A DNA stretch of 64,000 nucleotides from Palleronia marisminoris (GCF_900172315.1 NZ_FWFV01000007.1:124001-188000); one strand, 5' to 3'; shown: positions 28,482-36,171, numbered from the stretch's first letter. Program-made: numbers and translations. Notes: generated by a model not told the origin, from the letters alone.

Positions 28482-29189
28482 TCAGCCGGTGACGTTGCCA
28501 GGCAGGATGCCGAACACCAGCACGGGGCATCCGCCCGAGCGTCCGGCGGCGATGCGGCTGATCAGCTTGTGCGTGCCGGTGGTCGAGGCGCCGAACTTCG
28601 CCGCCACGGTCGTTCCCGCCTCGGTCCCGTCCTTCTTCAGCGCGGGGCCGAGCGAGGCGAAGAACCCCTGCGACAGCTCGCGCGTGACGATGACGCCCAC
28701 GTCGATCACGCCCGCCTCGAAGAACGAGCGGAAGGCGTAGAGGTCGCGGTCGTAGGTCTGGTCCTTCGAGTTCCACTCGTAATCGAACGCCACGCGGCCG
28801 CGCCAGAAATCGACCATGTGGTTGTGGATGTAATCCTCGCGCAGGATCCGGTCGATCTCGGGGGCGCCTGCACCCTTGCCCGCCCGCAGCGTCACATACA
28901 GGTCGGCCTCGATCCGCACCTCTTCCTCGAACCCCTCCATCAGGGCGAGGTCCGCAAAGCGGCGCGTGGCGTCCATGCGGTTGCCGCCGGGCTTGCGGAT
29001 CTCGGTCCGGGTGATGGTGAACGCATCCAGGATTCGCAGGATCCGCTCCAAGTCGTCCGGCGCCCGTTGGCGCAAGACGGCCGCCGCGCTGCGGTAGCTG
29101 GTGACGGAATAGCGGTCGCGCAGGTGTTCGGGCAGGATGCCCCGCGTCATCTCGGCGGGATCGAAGACCGCATCCTCGACCCGGCGCAT
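28482..29189 (-). CDS. BglII/BstYI-like type II restriction endonuclease
   Basis: A 235-residue protein resembling the Endonuc-BglII family. The core has VDFWRGRVAFDYEWNSKDQTYDRDL (residues 126-150 region) followed by IDVGVIVTRELS and a C-terminal CPVLVFGILP, paralleling the DF..RVAIEVQFGKY / IDVGVEI / PLVLIGIAP order I recall for BstYI. Candidate metal ligands are Asp127, Asp136 and Glu138 with Lys142; the E-x-Q of BglII/BstYI appears as D-Y-E. It begins one base after the MT-A70 gene stop, so the two form an operon. Target sequence is unknown; relatives cut GATC-centred sites. Confidence 0.8.
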   Translation of the reverse strand: MRRVEDAVFDPAEMTRGILPEHLRDRYSVTSYRSAAAVLRQRAPDDLERILRILDAFTITRTEIRKPGGNRMDATRRFADLALMEGFEEEVRIEADLYVTLRAGKGAGAPEIDRILREDYIHNHMVDFWRGRVAFDYEWNSKDQTYDRDLYAFRSFFEAGVIDVGVIVTRELSQGFFASLGPALKKDGTEAGTTVAAKFGASTTGTHKLISRIAAGRSGGCPVLVFGILPGNVTG

Positions 29190-29190
29190 C

Positions 29191-29832
29191 CTACTCGGCC
29201 GCGACGCCGGAATTGTAGGAATAGGTGGACCAGTCGGGCTTCCAGTCCGCATCGGCCTGGTTTCCCCAGACGGTCCAGCCCTCGCGGATGCCGCGCCCGA
29301 ACATTTCCAGGTACGGCCCCCACGAGCAGCCCTCGATCAGGTCGTATTGCTCGTCGGGCTTGCGTGAATGCTCGCGCTTGCGGGTCTGCATCATGTTAAC
29401 CTGCCGCCGTCCGGGGGGCAGCGTGCGCACGTCCTTGCCGCGCGTGCCGAAAAGCAGGATCTCGGTCACGTTGCGGAAATAGAACCCCACGCCGCGCCCG
29501 TCCGAGCCGCCATCCTTGCGCACCTTGTGCCACACGATGTTCGACTTGTATTCGAACCCCCAGGCGCGCAGCACCTCCAGCCCGTCAGGCAGCAGCGCGT
29601 TCGGCACCCACATGTAGCAATGCGCCCGGTCCATCAGGTGATCGGCGACGGGCAGGGCGCAGATCTCTTCCAGCGTCATGGTGGGATAGCGCGCCAGCCG
29701 CTTGTGCTCGGGCGCGACCTTGCCGGTGCGGTTGGTGAAGCGCCACGGCGGATCGGCCAGCACGCAGCCGAACCGGTCCTTGCCGAGAAACTCGGATAAG
29801 TCTTGTGCGGGCTGGGTCGTCATGTCCGACAT
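29191..29832 (-). CDS. MT-A70 family DNA N6-adenine methyltransferase
   Basis: A 213-residue methyltransferase with the catalytic DPPW at residues 27-30 (CVLADPPWRF), the YPTMTLEEICALPV segment, NIVWHKVRKDGG, and the REHSRKPDEQYDLIE motif of the MT-A70 family, then WGPYLEMFGRGIREGW. It most likely methylates adenine at the site cut by the downstream nuclease. I start at the ATG at 29832; a GTG at 29913 in frame would place the LexA-type box inside the coding region. Confidence 0.88.
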   Translation of the reverse strand: MSDMTTQPAQDLSEFLGKDRFGCVLADPPWRFTNRTGKVAPEHKRLARYPTMTLEEICALPVADHLMDRAHCYMWVPNALLPDGLEVLRAWGFEYKSNIVWHKVRKDGGSDGRGVGFYFRNVTEILLFGTRGKDVRTLPPGRRQVNMMQTRKREHSRKPDEQYDLIEGCSWGPYLEMFGRGIREGWTVWGNQADADWKPDWSTYSYNSGVAAE

Positions 29833-29860
29833 ATCGCTCACCGACTGCACCTTGTCACTA

Positions 29861-29875
29861 GAACATTGTGCGAAC
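29861..29875. promoter_or_regulatory. Alphaproteobacterial LexA (SOS) box candidate
   Basis: Exact GAACN7GAAC (29861-29864 and 29872-29875, seven bases apart), equal to GTTCN7GTTC on the other strand, the LexA recognition form described for alphaproteobacteria. It lies in the 95-bp gap between the divergent MT-A70 and DUF1993 genes, 28 bases from the MT-A70 ATG and 52 from the DUF1993 ATG. One or so chance matches are expected in 64 kb, but very few in a gap this short. Confidence 0.55.
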
Positions 29876-29927
29876 TTAGCCACGAGTTCCGGTTGACGCC
29901 ACCCCCTTGCCACCGCACGGTCCGCGG

Positions 29928-30392
29928 ATGGAGACCAACCGCCTCGCCCTCAAATCCGCGCTGCACGCCCTCGACCGGGCCGAGGCGCTTCTGGCGATCG
30001 CCGCGCGCCACGATCTGCTGGGCGCGCGGCTGGCGCCCGACATGTGGACGCTGCGCCAGCAGCTGTTCAGCGCGATCGGGTTCACCCGCCGGGCCGTGCT
30101 GCCGCTAAAAGGCATCGCACCCGAGAGGGTCGAGGCCGATCTGACCGAAGAGGGCCTGCGCGCCACGATCTTCGCAGCCCGGGCCGAAATTGCCGCAGCC
30201 GAAGGCCCGGCGCCGGAGCGAATCGCTCATCTTGCCGGCGAGGCGACGCTGGACCAGACCGCCGAGGATTACCTCGCGACCTTCGCCCTGCCGAACCTGT
30301 GGTTCCACCTCTCCATGACCTACGCGATCCTCCGCGCGGCGGGAGTGGACCTTGGGAAGGCCGATTTCGATGGCCTCCACATCTATTCCTGA
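29928..30392 (+). CDS. DUF1993 protein (DinB-like fold)
   Basis: A 154-residue helical protein with the DUF1993 layout: an opening helix with ALDRAEALLAIA, LAPDMWTLRQQLFSAIGFTRRAVLPL, and a C-terminal FALPNLWFHLSMTYAILRAAGVDLGKADF. The family resembles DinB four-helix bundles, which often use metal or thiols, but no activity is established. The start at 29928 is the first ATG giving the family N-terminus. It shares its upstream gap with the methyltransferase gene and the LexA-type box. Confidence 0.82.
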   Translation: METNRLALKSALHALDRAEALLAIAARHDLLGARLAPDMWTLRQQLFSAIGFTRRAVLPLKGIAPERVEADLTEEGLRATIFAARAEIAAAEGPAPERIAHLAGEATLDQTAEDYLATFALPNLWFHLSMTYAILRAAGVDLGKADFDGLHIYS

Positions 30393-30401
30393 AGTGGACG
30401 C

Positions 30402-31121
30402 TTAGATCGCGACCCGTTCGCCCGACATCCGCGCCTGCACCAGCCCCGCAAGGGCCGATATCGCGGGAAGCTGCGGCTTGCCGTCTTCGAGCGCAGAGGA
30501 CAGGGCTGCCGCGCGGTCCGTCATCTCGGTGTCGCCGATCGTCCGGCCAAGCCCGTAGGTGAAGGCTGCCGCGTAGGCCAGCGTTGCGACATCGGCGCCG
30601 TGATCGAGCAGGTCGTCCACATGGGCCAGGTCGTCCTGCAGTGCGGCGGCGTCCGGCTCGACCATCTCGTCGCCCACGAGGCGCGGCCCACGGGGCAGCG
30701 CGTCGGCCGGCAGGTGGTGCAGAATCGCGGCCTGGAACGCAGCGATCGAGGCGAATGGCTTGGCGAGGAACTCGTCGGCGCCGGCATCGATGGCCGCTTC
30801 CTCCAGCGTCGGATCGCCCGACACCGCGATCAGCACGCCCACGCGCGGCACCGCCCGCGACAGCCGCCCGATCAGGTCCAGACCGGACCCGTCCGGCAGG
30901 CCCAGATCGGCGATCACCGCGCTTGGCCGGTACGAGATCAGGTGGCGTTCGGCCGCCCGCACGCTGTCGGCGCGCCGCACCCGCGCACCGCCGCGCAGGC
31001 ACATCAGCCGCATCGTCTCACCGGCGTGGCGACTGTCCTCGATCACCAGTATCGTCTGCCCCAGAAGCGGCTTGTCTGCCGTGCCGCGGCGGGCGAAATT
31101 CAACTTCGACGCGTCATCCAT
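30402..31121 (-). CDS. Stand-alone response regulator
   Basis: A 239-residue protein with a receiver domain at about residues 22-130: acidic pair Glu28-Asp29, phosphoacceptor Asp72 (ADLGLPDGSG), Ser101 and Lys121 (AKPF). The C-terminal half (about 150-239) is helical with a DDLLDHGADVATLAYAAAFTYGLGRTIGD stretch and has no recognisable DNA-binding or enzymatic motif. The ATG at 31121 is preceded by GAGGGAGA. No kinase gene is adjacent. A CtrA-like sequence lies 45 bases upstream. Confidence 0.85.
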   Translation of the reverse strand: MDDASKLNFARRGTADKPLLGQTILVIEDSRHAGETMRLMCLRGGARVRRADSVRAAERHLISYRPSAVIADLGLPDGSGLDLIGRLSRAVPRVGVLIAVSGDPTLEEAAIDAGADEFLAKPFASIAAFQAAILHHLPADALPRGPRLVGDEMVEPDAAALQDDLAHVDDLLDHGADVATLAYAAAFTYGLGRTIGDTEMTDRAAALSSALEDGKPQLPAISALAGLVQARMSGERVAI

Positions 31122-31165
31122 GCCCCGTCTCCCTCGTTTCACGCAAAGGTGTGACATGACGAGGG

Positions 31166-31181
31166 TTAACAGCTCCCTAAC
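31166..31181 (-). promoter_or_regulatory. CtrA-like motif (TTAAN7CTAAC)
   Basis: TTAA at 31166-31169 and CTAAC at 31177-31181, seven bases apart, one mismatch from the TTAAN7TTAAC consensus for CtrA. It lies in the divergent gap between the response regulator gene and the epimerase gene. Confidence 0.3.
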
Positions 31182-31198
31182 CAGAGCGCACGGTGCTG

Positions 31199-31227
31199 TT
31201 GCCGTGGCGCGGCGCGGCGCGTATCAG
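31199..31227 (+). promoter_or_regulatory. Candidate promoter of the methylmalonyl-CoA epimerase gene
   Basis: TTGCCG (31199-31204), 17-base spacer, TATCAG (31222-31227), 23 bases before the ATG at 31251. Confidence 0.5.
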
Positions 31228-31250
31228 CGCCCCGCAACCCGGAGTCTCGC

Positions 31251-31655
31251 ATGATCGGACGACTGAACCACGTGGCCATCGCAGTCCCCGACCTCGAAGC
31301 CGCCGCCGCGCAATACCGCGATACGCTCGGCGCCGAAGTCGGTGCGCCGCAGGACGAGCTCGATCACGGCGTCACCGTCGTCTTCATCACCTTGCCGAAC
31401 ACCAAGATCGAGCTTCTGTACCCGCTCGGCGACGCGTCCCCGATCCGCGGGTTCCTCGAGAAGAACCCGGCGGGCGGCATCCATCACATCTGTTACGAGG
31501 TCGACGACATCCTTGCCGCGCGCGACCGCCTGAAGGCCGACGGCGCGCGCGTACTCGGAGACGGAGAGCCCAGGATCGGCGCGCATGGCAAGCCCGTGCT
31601 GTTCCTGCACCCCAAGGATTTCAACGGCTGCCTGATCGAACTCGAGGAGGTCTGA
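31251..31655 (+). CDS. mce: Methylmalonyl-CoA epimerase
   Basis: A 134-residue vicinal-oxygen-chelate fold protein. The metal-ligand positions are visible as LNHVAIAVPDLEAA, IELLYPLG, GGIHHICYEVDDI and CLIELEEV. It converts the S to the R form of methylmalonyl-CoA in propionate and branched-chain catabolism. Length is normal. The mutase genes are not in the window. DUF1467 follows one base after the stop. Confidence 0.93.
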   Translation: MIGRLNHVAIAVPDLEAAAAQYRDTLGAEVGAPQDELDHGVTVVFITLPNTKIELLYPLGDASPIRGFLEKNPAGGIHHICYEVDDILAARDRLKADGARVLGDGEPRIGAHGKPVLFLHPKDFNGCLIELEEV

Positions 31656-31656
31656 C

Positions 31657-31956
31657 ATGGGACCGACAGCCGCAATCGTTCTTTATGCCGTGGTCTGGTT
31701 CATGGTGTTCTTCGTGATCTTGCCGATCGGCCTCTCGACCCAGGGCGACGAGGGCGAGATCGTGCCCGGCACCCACGCCGGCAGCCCGGCGCGCTTTCCG
31801 CTGAAGCGCAAGGTGATCCAGACGACGATCTGGGGCACGCTGATCTGGGCGGTGATCGCCGCGGTGATCGTCTCGGGGAAGATCAGCGTGCAGGATTTCG
31901 ACTGGTTCGACCGGATGAGCCCGCGGGCCGGGGAAGCCGGTGATACAGGTGCGTGA
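31657..31956 (+). CDS. DUF1467 two-helix membrane protein
   Basis: A 99-residue protein with two hydrophobic helices (about residues 4-25 and 53-73) joined by the loop STQGDEGEIVPGTHAGSPA, which is the DUF1467 signature. It is found next to mce in many Rhodobacterales; function unknown. Its last 74 bases overlap the 3' end of the opposite-strand CysZ-like gene. Confidence 0.88.
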   Translation: MGPTAAIVLYAVVWFMVFFVILPIGLSTQGDEGEIVPGTHAGSPARFPLKRKVIQTTIWGTLIWAVIAAVIVSGKISVQDFDWFDRMSPRAGEAGDTGA

Positions 31957-32614
31957 AACTCGCCGCACCCAGGAGAGGCACCAGCAGGTTCACGATCGGC
32001 ACCGTCAGCGGCACCGCCATGACGCAACCCGCCGCCCAGATCCGCAGGCTGTACCGCCGGCGTAGCGCGGCCGCGCCCTCGCGTCCCAGCCGGCGCGCGG
32101 CGATCAGCTGGAAATACTCGCGACCCAGCAGAAAGCCGTTCAGCGCGTAGAAGATGAGCGGCGCGAAGGGCGGCAGCAGCAGATACGCCACCAAGGCGGC
32201 CATGTTCGCAAGGATCAGCACGCCGAGGAACCCGGCCCCGTCGCGGATCGAATCGGCCAGCGACAGGCGCGGCGCAGGCGAGAGCTGCGGGTAGTGCTTC
32301 GCCTCGACCGCGTCGGTCACGTCGTCCAGGAAGAACGAGGTGAAGGCCGAGGCGACGGGCACCATCAGGAACACCGACAGGACCAGCAATCCGATGACGG
32401 ACGCGCCCGAGGCGATGTCGTCCAGCCACCCGATCTCGCCGATCCAGGGCAGGGCAACCGTGTCGGGCAGCAGCCAGTTCATCCCCCAGACGAACGCCGC
32501 GCCGAAGGCGATCAGCAGCCCGACGGTCAGCGCCAGCCCGGTCCAGAGCACCCGCTGAAACGCCGGATCGCCCAGCTGCCGGGCCGCCTTCGCAACGTCC
32601 GAAAGGAATTTCAC
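31883..32614 (-). CDS. EI24/CysZ-like membrane protein
   Basis: A 243-residue protein with four or more membrane helices, resembling the EI24/CysZ family: SAFTSFFLDDVTDAVEAKHYP, the amphipathic SIRDGAGFLGVLIL region, PLIFYALNGFLLGREYFQ and a final LTVPIVNLLVPLLGAASFTHLYH. CysZ proteins import sulfate in other bacteria; that role is not shown for this branch. The start is GTG at 32614, overlapping the nitroreductase stop. The last ~25 residues are encoded opposite the DUF1467 3' end. Confidence 0.82.
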   Translation of the reverse strand: MKFLSDVAKAARQLGDPAFQRVLWTGLALTVGLLIAFGAAFVWGMNWLLPDTVALPWIGEIGWLDDIASGASVIGLLVLSVFLMVPVASAFTSFFLDDVTDAVEAKHYPQLSPAPRLSLADSIRDGAGFLGVLILANMAALVAYLLLPPFAPLIFYALNGFLLGREYFQLIAARRLGREGAAALRRRYSLRIWAAGCVMAVPLTVPIVNLLVPLLGAASFTHLYHRLPRPAGSSGRTSRNPAR

Positions 32615-33189
32615 TCCAGCACCCAGCTGATCTTGGCGGCCATGTCGGGGCGCGGCCGGTCGGGGGGTGCGCTCGTCTCCGTGCCGATATGGATGAGACC
32701 GGCGACCAGCTCGTGCGGTTCGAGGCCGAGGCCCTCACGCGCGAAGGTCTCGTCATGGCAGGCCCAGCCGGTCAGCCAGTTCGCGCCCCATCCGCTGGCC
32801 AGCGCGGCGTTCAGCAATTGCAGGCAGACGGCCCCGGACGACAGGACCTGCTCGACCCGGGGCACCTTGGGGTGCTCGACCGGCGTGCAGACCACCGCGA
32901 CGGCAAGGCCCCCGTTGGCGTATTGCGAGCGTTGCTTGTCGATCTCCTCGGGCGCACGGCCGAGTGCTTCGCCGCGCGTGCTCACAAGCTCGGCCAGTCG
33001 CATCAGGGCAGCGCGCTCCAGCACGATCAGGCGCCAGGGTTCCAGCTTGCCGTGATCGGGTGCACGCAGCGCCGCCGTCAGGATCGGATCCAGCGCGGCG
33101 CGATCGGGCACGGGATCCGCCAGCGTCTTGTGCGGGCGCGATCGGCGGGACAGCAGGAAGTCGAGGGCGGCTGGGTCAGGCTGTGGCAT
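32611..33189 (-). CDS. Nitroreductase family flavoprotein (YdjA-like)
   Basis: A 192-residue FMN-binding protein: LLSRRSRPHKTLADP at the N-terminus for phosphate binding, ALRAPDHGKLEPWRLIVL, and SGAVCLQLLNAALASGWGANWLTGWACHD in the C-terminal half, close to the short YdjA branch. Probably an NAD(P)H-dependent reductase; the substrate is unknown. The ATG at 33189 has a GGAG site at proper spacing. The gene for the EI24/CysZ-like protein follows with a four-base overlap. Confidence 0.88.
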   Translation of the reverse strand: MPQPDPAALDFLLSRRSRPHKTLADPVPDRAALDPILTAALRAPDHGKLEPWRLIVLERAALMRLAELVSTRGEALGRAPEEIDKQRSQYANGGLAVAVVCTPVEHPKVPRVEQVLSSGAVCLQLLNAALASGWGANWLTGWACHDETFAREGLGLEPHELVAGLIHIGTETSAPPDRPRPDMAAKISWVLE

Positions 33190-33297
33190 GTGCACTCCGG
33201 TCGGTTCGCCTTCCATGTCGGGCCGTGCTGGCGGGCGGTCAACGGCTGCGGCCACATTCGGCGCGAAATTCCGGCGGCCGGGTGGTAGGGCAGGGGC

Positions 33298-33546
33298 ATG
33301 ACCGACCTCAGCCATCTCGCCCGGCCCGGCACGACCCTCAGCCTGCGCGTGACGCCGAATGCCCGCACCGCCGACATCCGGGCCGAGGGCGACACGATCC
33401 GCATCCGCGTGACCGTCCCGCCCGAGAAGGGGAAGGCCAATGCTGCGGTGCTCAAGGCCCTGTCGAAGGCTCTCGACGTTCCGAAATCCCGGCTCGAGAT
33501 CGCCTCGGGCGCCACCGGCCGCAACAAGACCTTGCGCATCCTCTAG
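33298..33546 (+). CDS. DUF167 (YggU) protein
   Basis: An 82-residue protein with the YggU pattern: LSLRVTPNARTADI, RIRVTVPPEKGKANAAVLKALSKALDVPKSRLEIASGATGRNKTLRI. The fold is known from structures but the role is not. It converges on the 80-residue protein gene with no gap. Confidence 0.9.
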   Translation: MTDLSHLARPGTTLSLRVTPNARTADIRAEGDTIRIRVTVPPEKGKANAAVLKALSKALDVPKSRLEIASGATGRNKTLRIL

Positions 33547-33789
33547 TCAGCGCTTCACGGGGCGGCCCAGCTTGTAGGCGCCCTCGGGCAGGTCGAGCGC
33601 CGCTGCCAGATCCGCCACCTGCGCGAACGAAAGGGTGATCTTGTGCGGCCGCTCGGTACGGGGGTCGAACTGCTCGACCGTCACGCAATCCTCGAAGGCG
33701 TTGATCGTGACATCCTCCTGCCGGTGTCCGGCCGGGTCGTCGACCAGAGTAATGACCGTGGCGTCGAATTCGTGCTCGATGGTGAACAT
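33547..33789 (-). CDS. Small conserved hypothetical protein (80 aa)
   Basis: An 80-residue protein with alternating strands: FTIEHEFDATVITLVDD, a DVTINAFEDCVTVEQFD segment, then a helix SFAQVADLAAALDLPEGAYKL. I do not recognise a characterised family. It lacks a signal peptide or membrane helix. It is divergent from the M48 protease gene and stops exactly where the DUF167 gene stops on the other strand. Confidence 0.7.
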   Translation of the reverse strand: MFTIEHEFDATVITLVDDPAGHRQEDVTINAFEDCVTVEQFDPRTERPHKITLSFAQVADLAAALDLPEGAYKLGRPVKR

Positions 33790-33905
33790 TGCCCGTCCCC
33801 TTGTCCTTGGGGCCGACCCTCTCGCGGAACCGCCTGGGGTGCAATGGGCTGGTCCCCGCGCGCGTCGCCGATATGTTGCGGTCGATCCCGACCCGGAGCG
33901 ACCCG

Positions 33906-34595
33906 ATGCGCGCATTCGTCCTTTCGATCCTTCTGGCGCTCACCACCGCCTGCAGCGTGCCGGTGGCACCGGCGCCCCCTCCGCCTCCGCCTCCCACGGC
34001 CGCGGTGCCGCCCTCGGCCCAGCCGCTGGTCGAGGTGGTCAACCGCGTGATGCCGGTGGCCGTCCGCGCCTGCCGCAGCCAGCGCACCAGGCAACGGTGC
34101 GACTTCCTCGTGGCGCTGGACGATTCGCCTGATATCGAGGCGAACGCCTTCCAGACCCTCTCGCGCGATGGCCGCCCGGTGATCGGCTTCACCCTGCCGC
34201 TCGTCCAGCAGACCCGCAACGCGGACGAACTGGCCTTCATCCTCGCCCATGAGGCCGCACACCATATCGCCGGGCACATCGCGCGGGGGCAGAACTCGGC
34301 CCGGATCGGCGCCGATCTGATCGGCGGGCTCGTCGCGGCGGGCGGAGGGAACGATGTCGCCATCCGCGAGGCGCAGAACTTCGGCGCCTTCCTGGGCGCG
34401 CGCCGCTACGCGCAGGAGTTCGAGCTCGAGGCCGACGCGCTCGGCGCGCTGATCGCGCGCGAGGCCGGCTACGATCCCCTGCGCGGCGTGATGTTCTTCC
34501 AGAACGCGCCCGATCCAGGGAGCAGTTTCCTCGGGACCCACCCGCCGAACGCGGCTCGGGTCGACATCGTGCGCCGGGCATTGGCGGGGTCGTGA
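33906..34595 (+). CDS. M48-family metalloprotease, lipoprotein
   Basis: A 229-residue protein with a lipoprotein signal (LTTAC, Cys16 as the lipidated residue), a poly-proline linker (residues 22-30), then an M48 catalytic domain with HEAAHH (His115, Glu116, His119) and the third ligand in FELEADALG; THPPNAAR near the end is also typical. It should act at the periplasmic face of a membrane, probably in protein quality control. Located just upstream of rplO, an unusual place. Confidence 0.87.
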   Translation: MRAFVLSILLALTTACSVPVAPAPPPPPPPTAAVPPSAQPLVEVVNRVMPVAVRACRSQRTRQRCDFLVALDDSPDIEANAFQTLSRDGRPVIGFTLPLVQQTRNADELAFILAHEAAHHIAGHIARGQNSARIGADLIGGLVAAGGGNDVAIREAQNFGAFLGARRYAQEFELEADALGALIAREAGYDPLRGVMFFQNAPDPGSSFLGTHPPNAARVDIVRRALAGS

Positions 34596-34600
34596 CGCGC

Positions 34601-34629
34601 TTGCGTCATGCGCGCCCGGCGTTTATAGG
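34601..34629 (+). promoter_or_regulatory. Candidate rplO promoter
   Basis: TTGCGT (34601-34606), 17-base spacer, TATAGG (34624-34629), with a leader of about 90 bases to rplO. The -10 is embedded in GGCGTTTATAGGCGC, a context similar to sequences at 35325 and 38573. Confidence 0.55.
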
Positions 34630-34723
34630 CGCCCGGTGGCCCTCGGGGCTGCGAATCCGTGAAACGCCGCGTGTGCCCGCTCCCGTCGCTTGGGGGGCAT
34701 TTCCGGCAAGGTAGGAGAGCGAC

Positions 34724-35209
34724 ATGAAACTGAACGAACTGCGCGACAACGACGGCGCGTCCAAGAAAGCCAAGCGCATCGGCCGCGGCCCGGGCTCGGG
34801 CAAGGGCAAGACCGCCGGCCGGGGTATCAAGGGCCAGAAATCCCGCTCGGGCGTGGCGATCAAGGGCTACGAGGGCGGCCAGATGCCGCTCTACCAGCGT
34901 CTGCCGAAGCGTGGCTTCAACAACATCAACCGCAAGACCTACGCGGTGGTGAACCTGGGCCTGATCCAGAAATTCATCGACGCCGGCAAGCTTGGCGAAG
35001 AGATCACCGAGACCGAGCTGCTCGATTCGGGCCTCGTGCGCCGCAAGCGCGACGGCATCCGCCTGCTGGCCAAGGGTGAGCTGACGACGGCCGCCAAGAT
35101 CACCGTGTCGGGTGCCTCCAAGGGCGCCATCGACGCGGTCGAGAAAGCCGGCGGCTCGGTCACCGTCACCGGCGGCACTCGCCCCGGCGAGGGCGAAGAC
35201 GCGGCCTGA
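34724..35209 (+). CDS. rplO: 50S ribosomal protein L15
   Basis: A 161-residue basic protein with the L15 opening ([40 protein letters not shown] region) and the LPKRGFNN motif. A GGAGAG site precedes the ATG. In most bacteria L15 follows rpsE and rpmD; here a protease gene precedes it and a separate promoter is visible. The C-terminal tail is acidic (GEGEDAA). Confidence 0.97.
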   Translation: MKLNELRDNDGASKKAKRIGRGPGSGKGKTAGRGIKGQKSRSGVAIKGYEGGQMPLYQRLPKRGFNNINRKTYAVVNLGLIQKFIDAGKLGEEITETELLDSGLVRRKRDGIRLLAKGELTTAAKITVSGASKGAIDAVEKAGGSVTVTGGTRPGEGEDAA

Positions 35210-35239
35210 TCCGGCCCCTTCGACCAATCGATTGTGCTG

Positions 35240-35269
35240 GCGGCGCGCTCCCTCGGGGCGCGCCGCTTT
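35240..35269 (+). terminator. Terminator after rplO
   Basis: A perfect 9-bp GC stem (35240-35248 with 35258-35266) and nine-base loop followed by TTT, 30 bases after the rplO stop. It suggests the beta-barrel gene and secY are transcribed separately from rplO. Confidence 0.6.
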
Positions 35270-35394
35270 CCATTCGGGCGAGGGTCGTGTCGACGCCGCC
35301 ACAGGGCTTCCCCGCACCACGGGGGCGTCTATACGCACGCAACCTCCGGCAGTAGAACCCGCGTTGCCCACGGGGGGCATTGAGGGAATCCATT

Positions 35395-36075
35395 ATGAAA
35401 ACCATTTGTCTGCTCGCTGCCGCCGTTCTGGCCGCCGGGTCCGCCCATGCCGGTGGCGTCACCGCGCCCGCGCTGGACCCGCAACCGCAACCGCAACCGC
35501 AACCGGCGCCCATTCCGGTCTCGCAGCTTGATTGGACCGGCGGCTATGTTGGCGCCTCGCTCGGCTACGGTGATGTCGACGCCGAGATCGTCGAACCGCT
35601 CGACCTCGACGCCAGCGGTGCCATCGGCGGCGTCTTCGCCGGCTACCAGCACGATTTCGGCAGCTTCGTCCTCGGCGCCGAACTCGACGCGAATCTCGCG
35701 AATCTCGATGTCGACGTCGACGCGATCGACCTCGACGGCGTCGACATCTCGGTGGACCGCCTTCACCGCCTGAAGGTGCGCGCGGGCTACGATGCGGGCC
35801 GTGCGCTGGTCTATGGCGTCGCCGGGGCCGCCTATGGCAACCTACACGTTGAAGTGGACGATCTCGACGGTCTCAGCGGCGAAGATGATGCGAGCGACTG
35901 GGGCTACGTCGTCGGCGCCGGCGCGGATGTCCTCGTCAGCGACCGCGTCTCGATCGGCGGCGAGGTTCTCTACCACAAGTTCGACGCGCTGGCCGATGCG
36001 GACGAACTGGGCGCCGAGCAAGGTCTCGACGCCGAGGTGATCACCTTCCAAGCCCGCGTCGCCTACAGGTTCTGA
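35395..36075 (+). CDS. Outer-membrane beta-barrel protein
   Basis: A 226-residue protein with a signal peptide (about residues 1-20, ending AHA), a PQ-rich linker (residues 29-36), then an eight-strand-type porin/OmpA-like barrel beginning WTGGYVGASLGYG and ending with a terminal Phe (FQARVAYRF). This resembles the Omp25/RopB or opacity-type barrels of alphaproteobacteria. The sequence is very acidic (many Asp). It sits between rplO and secY, where an outer membrane gene is not expected. Confidence 0.85.
   Translation: MKTICLLAAAVLAAGSAHAGGVTAPALDPQPQPQPQPAPIPVSQLDWTGGYVGASLGYGDVDAEIVEPLDLDASGAIGGVFAGYQHDFGSFVLGAELDANLANLDVDVDAIDLDGVDISVDRLHRLKVRAGYDAGRALVYGVAGAAYGNLHVEVDDLDGLSGEDDASDWGYVVGAGADVLVSDRVSIGGEVLYHKFDALADADELGAEQGLDAEVITFQARVAYRF
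35479..35502 (+). repeat. Hexanucleotide tandem repeat (CCGCAA x4)
   Basis: Four perfect CCGCAA units, encoding Pro-Gln repeats in the linker of the beta-barrel protein, just after the signal peptide. Changes in copy number would keep the frame and alter linker length only. Confidence 0.9.
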
Positions 36076-36098
36076 TCCTCTTCATCGCCGGACGACGG

Positions 36099-36124
36099 AC
36101 GGGGCGGCCACACGGCTGCCCCGT
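36099..36124 (+). terminator. Hairpin after the beta-barrel gene
   Basis: A 7-bp stem (36099-36105 with 36118-36124) about 25 bases after the stop, without a clear T run. Possibly a weak terminator. Confidence 0.3.
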
Positions 36125-36171
36125 TGCGTGACGGCCCTGCGGCCAGCGCTTTGAGGGAAGGCCAAGGGTGG

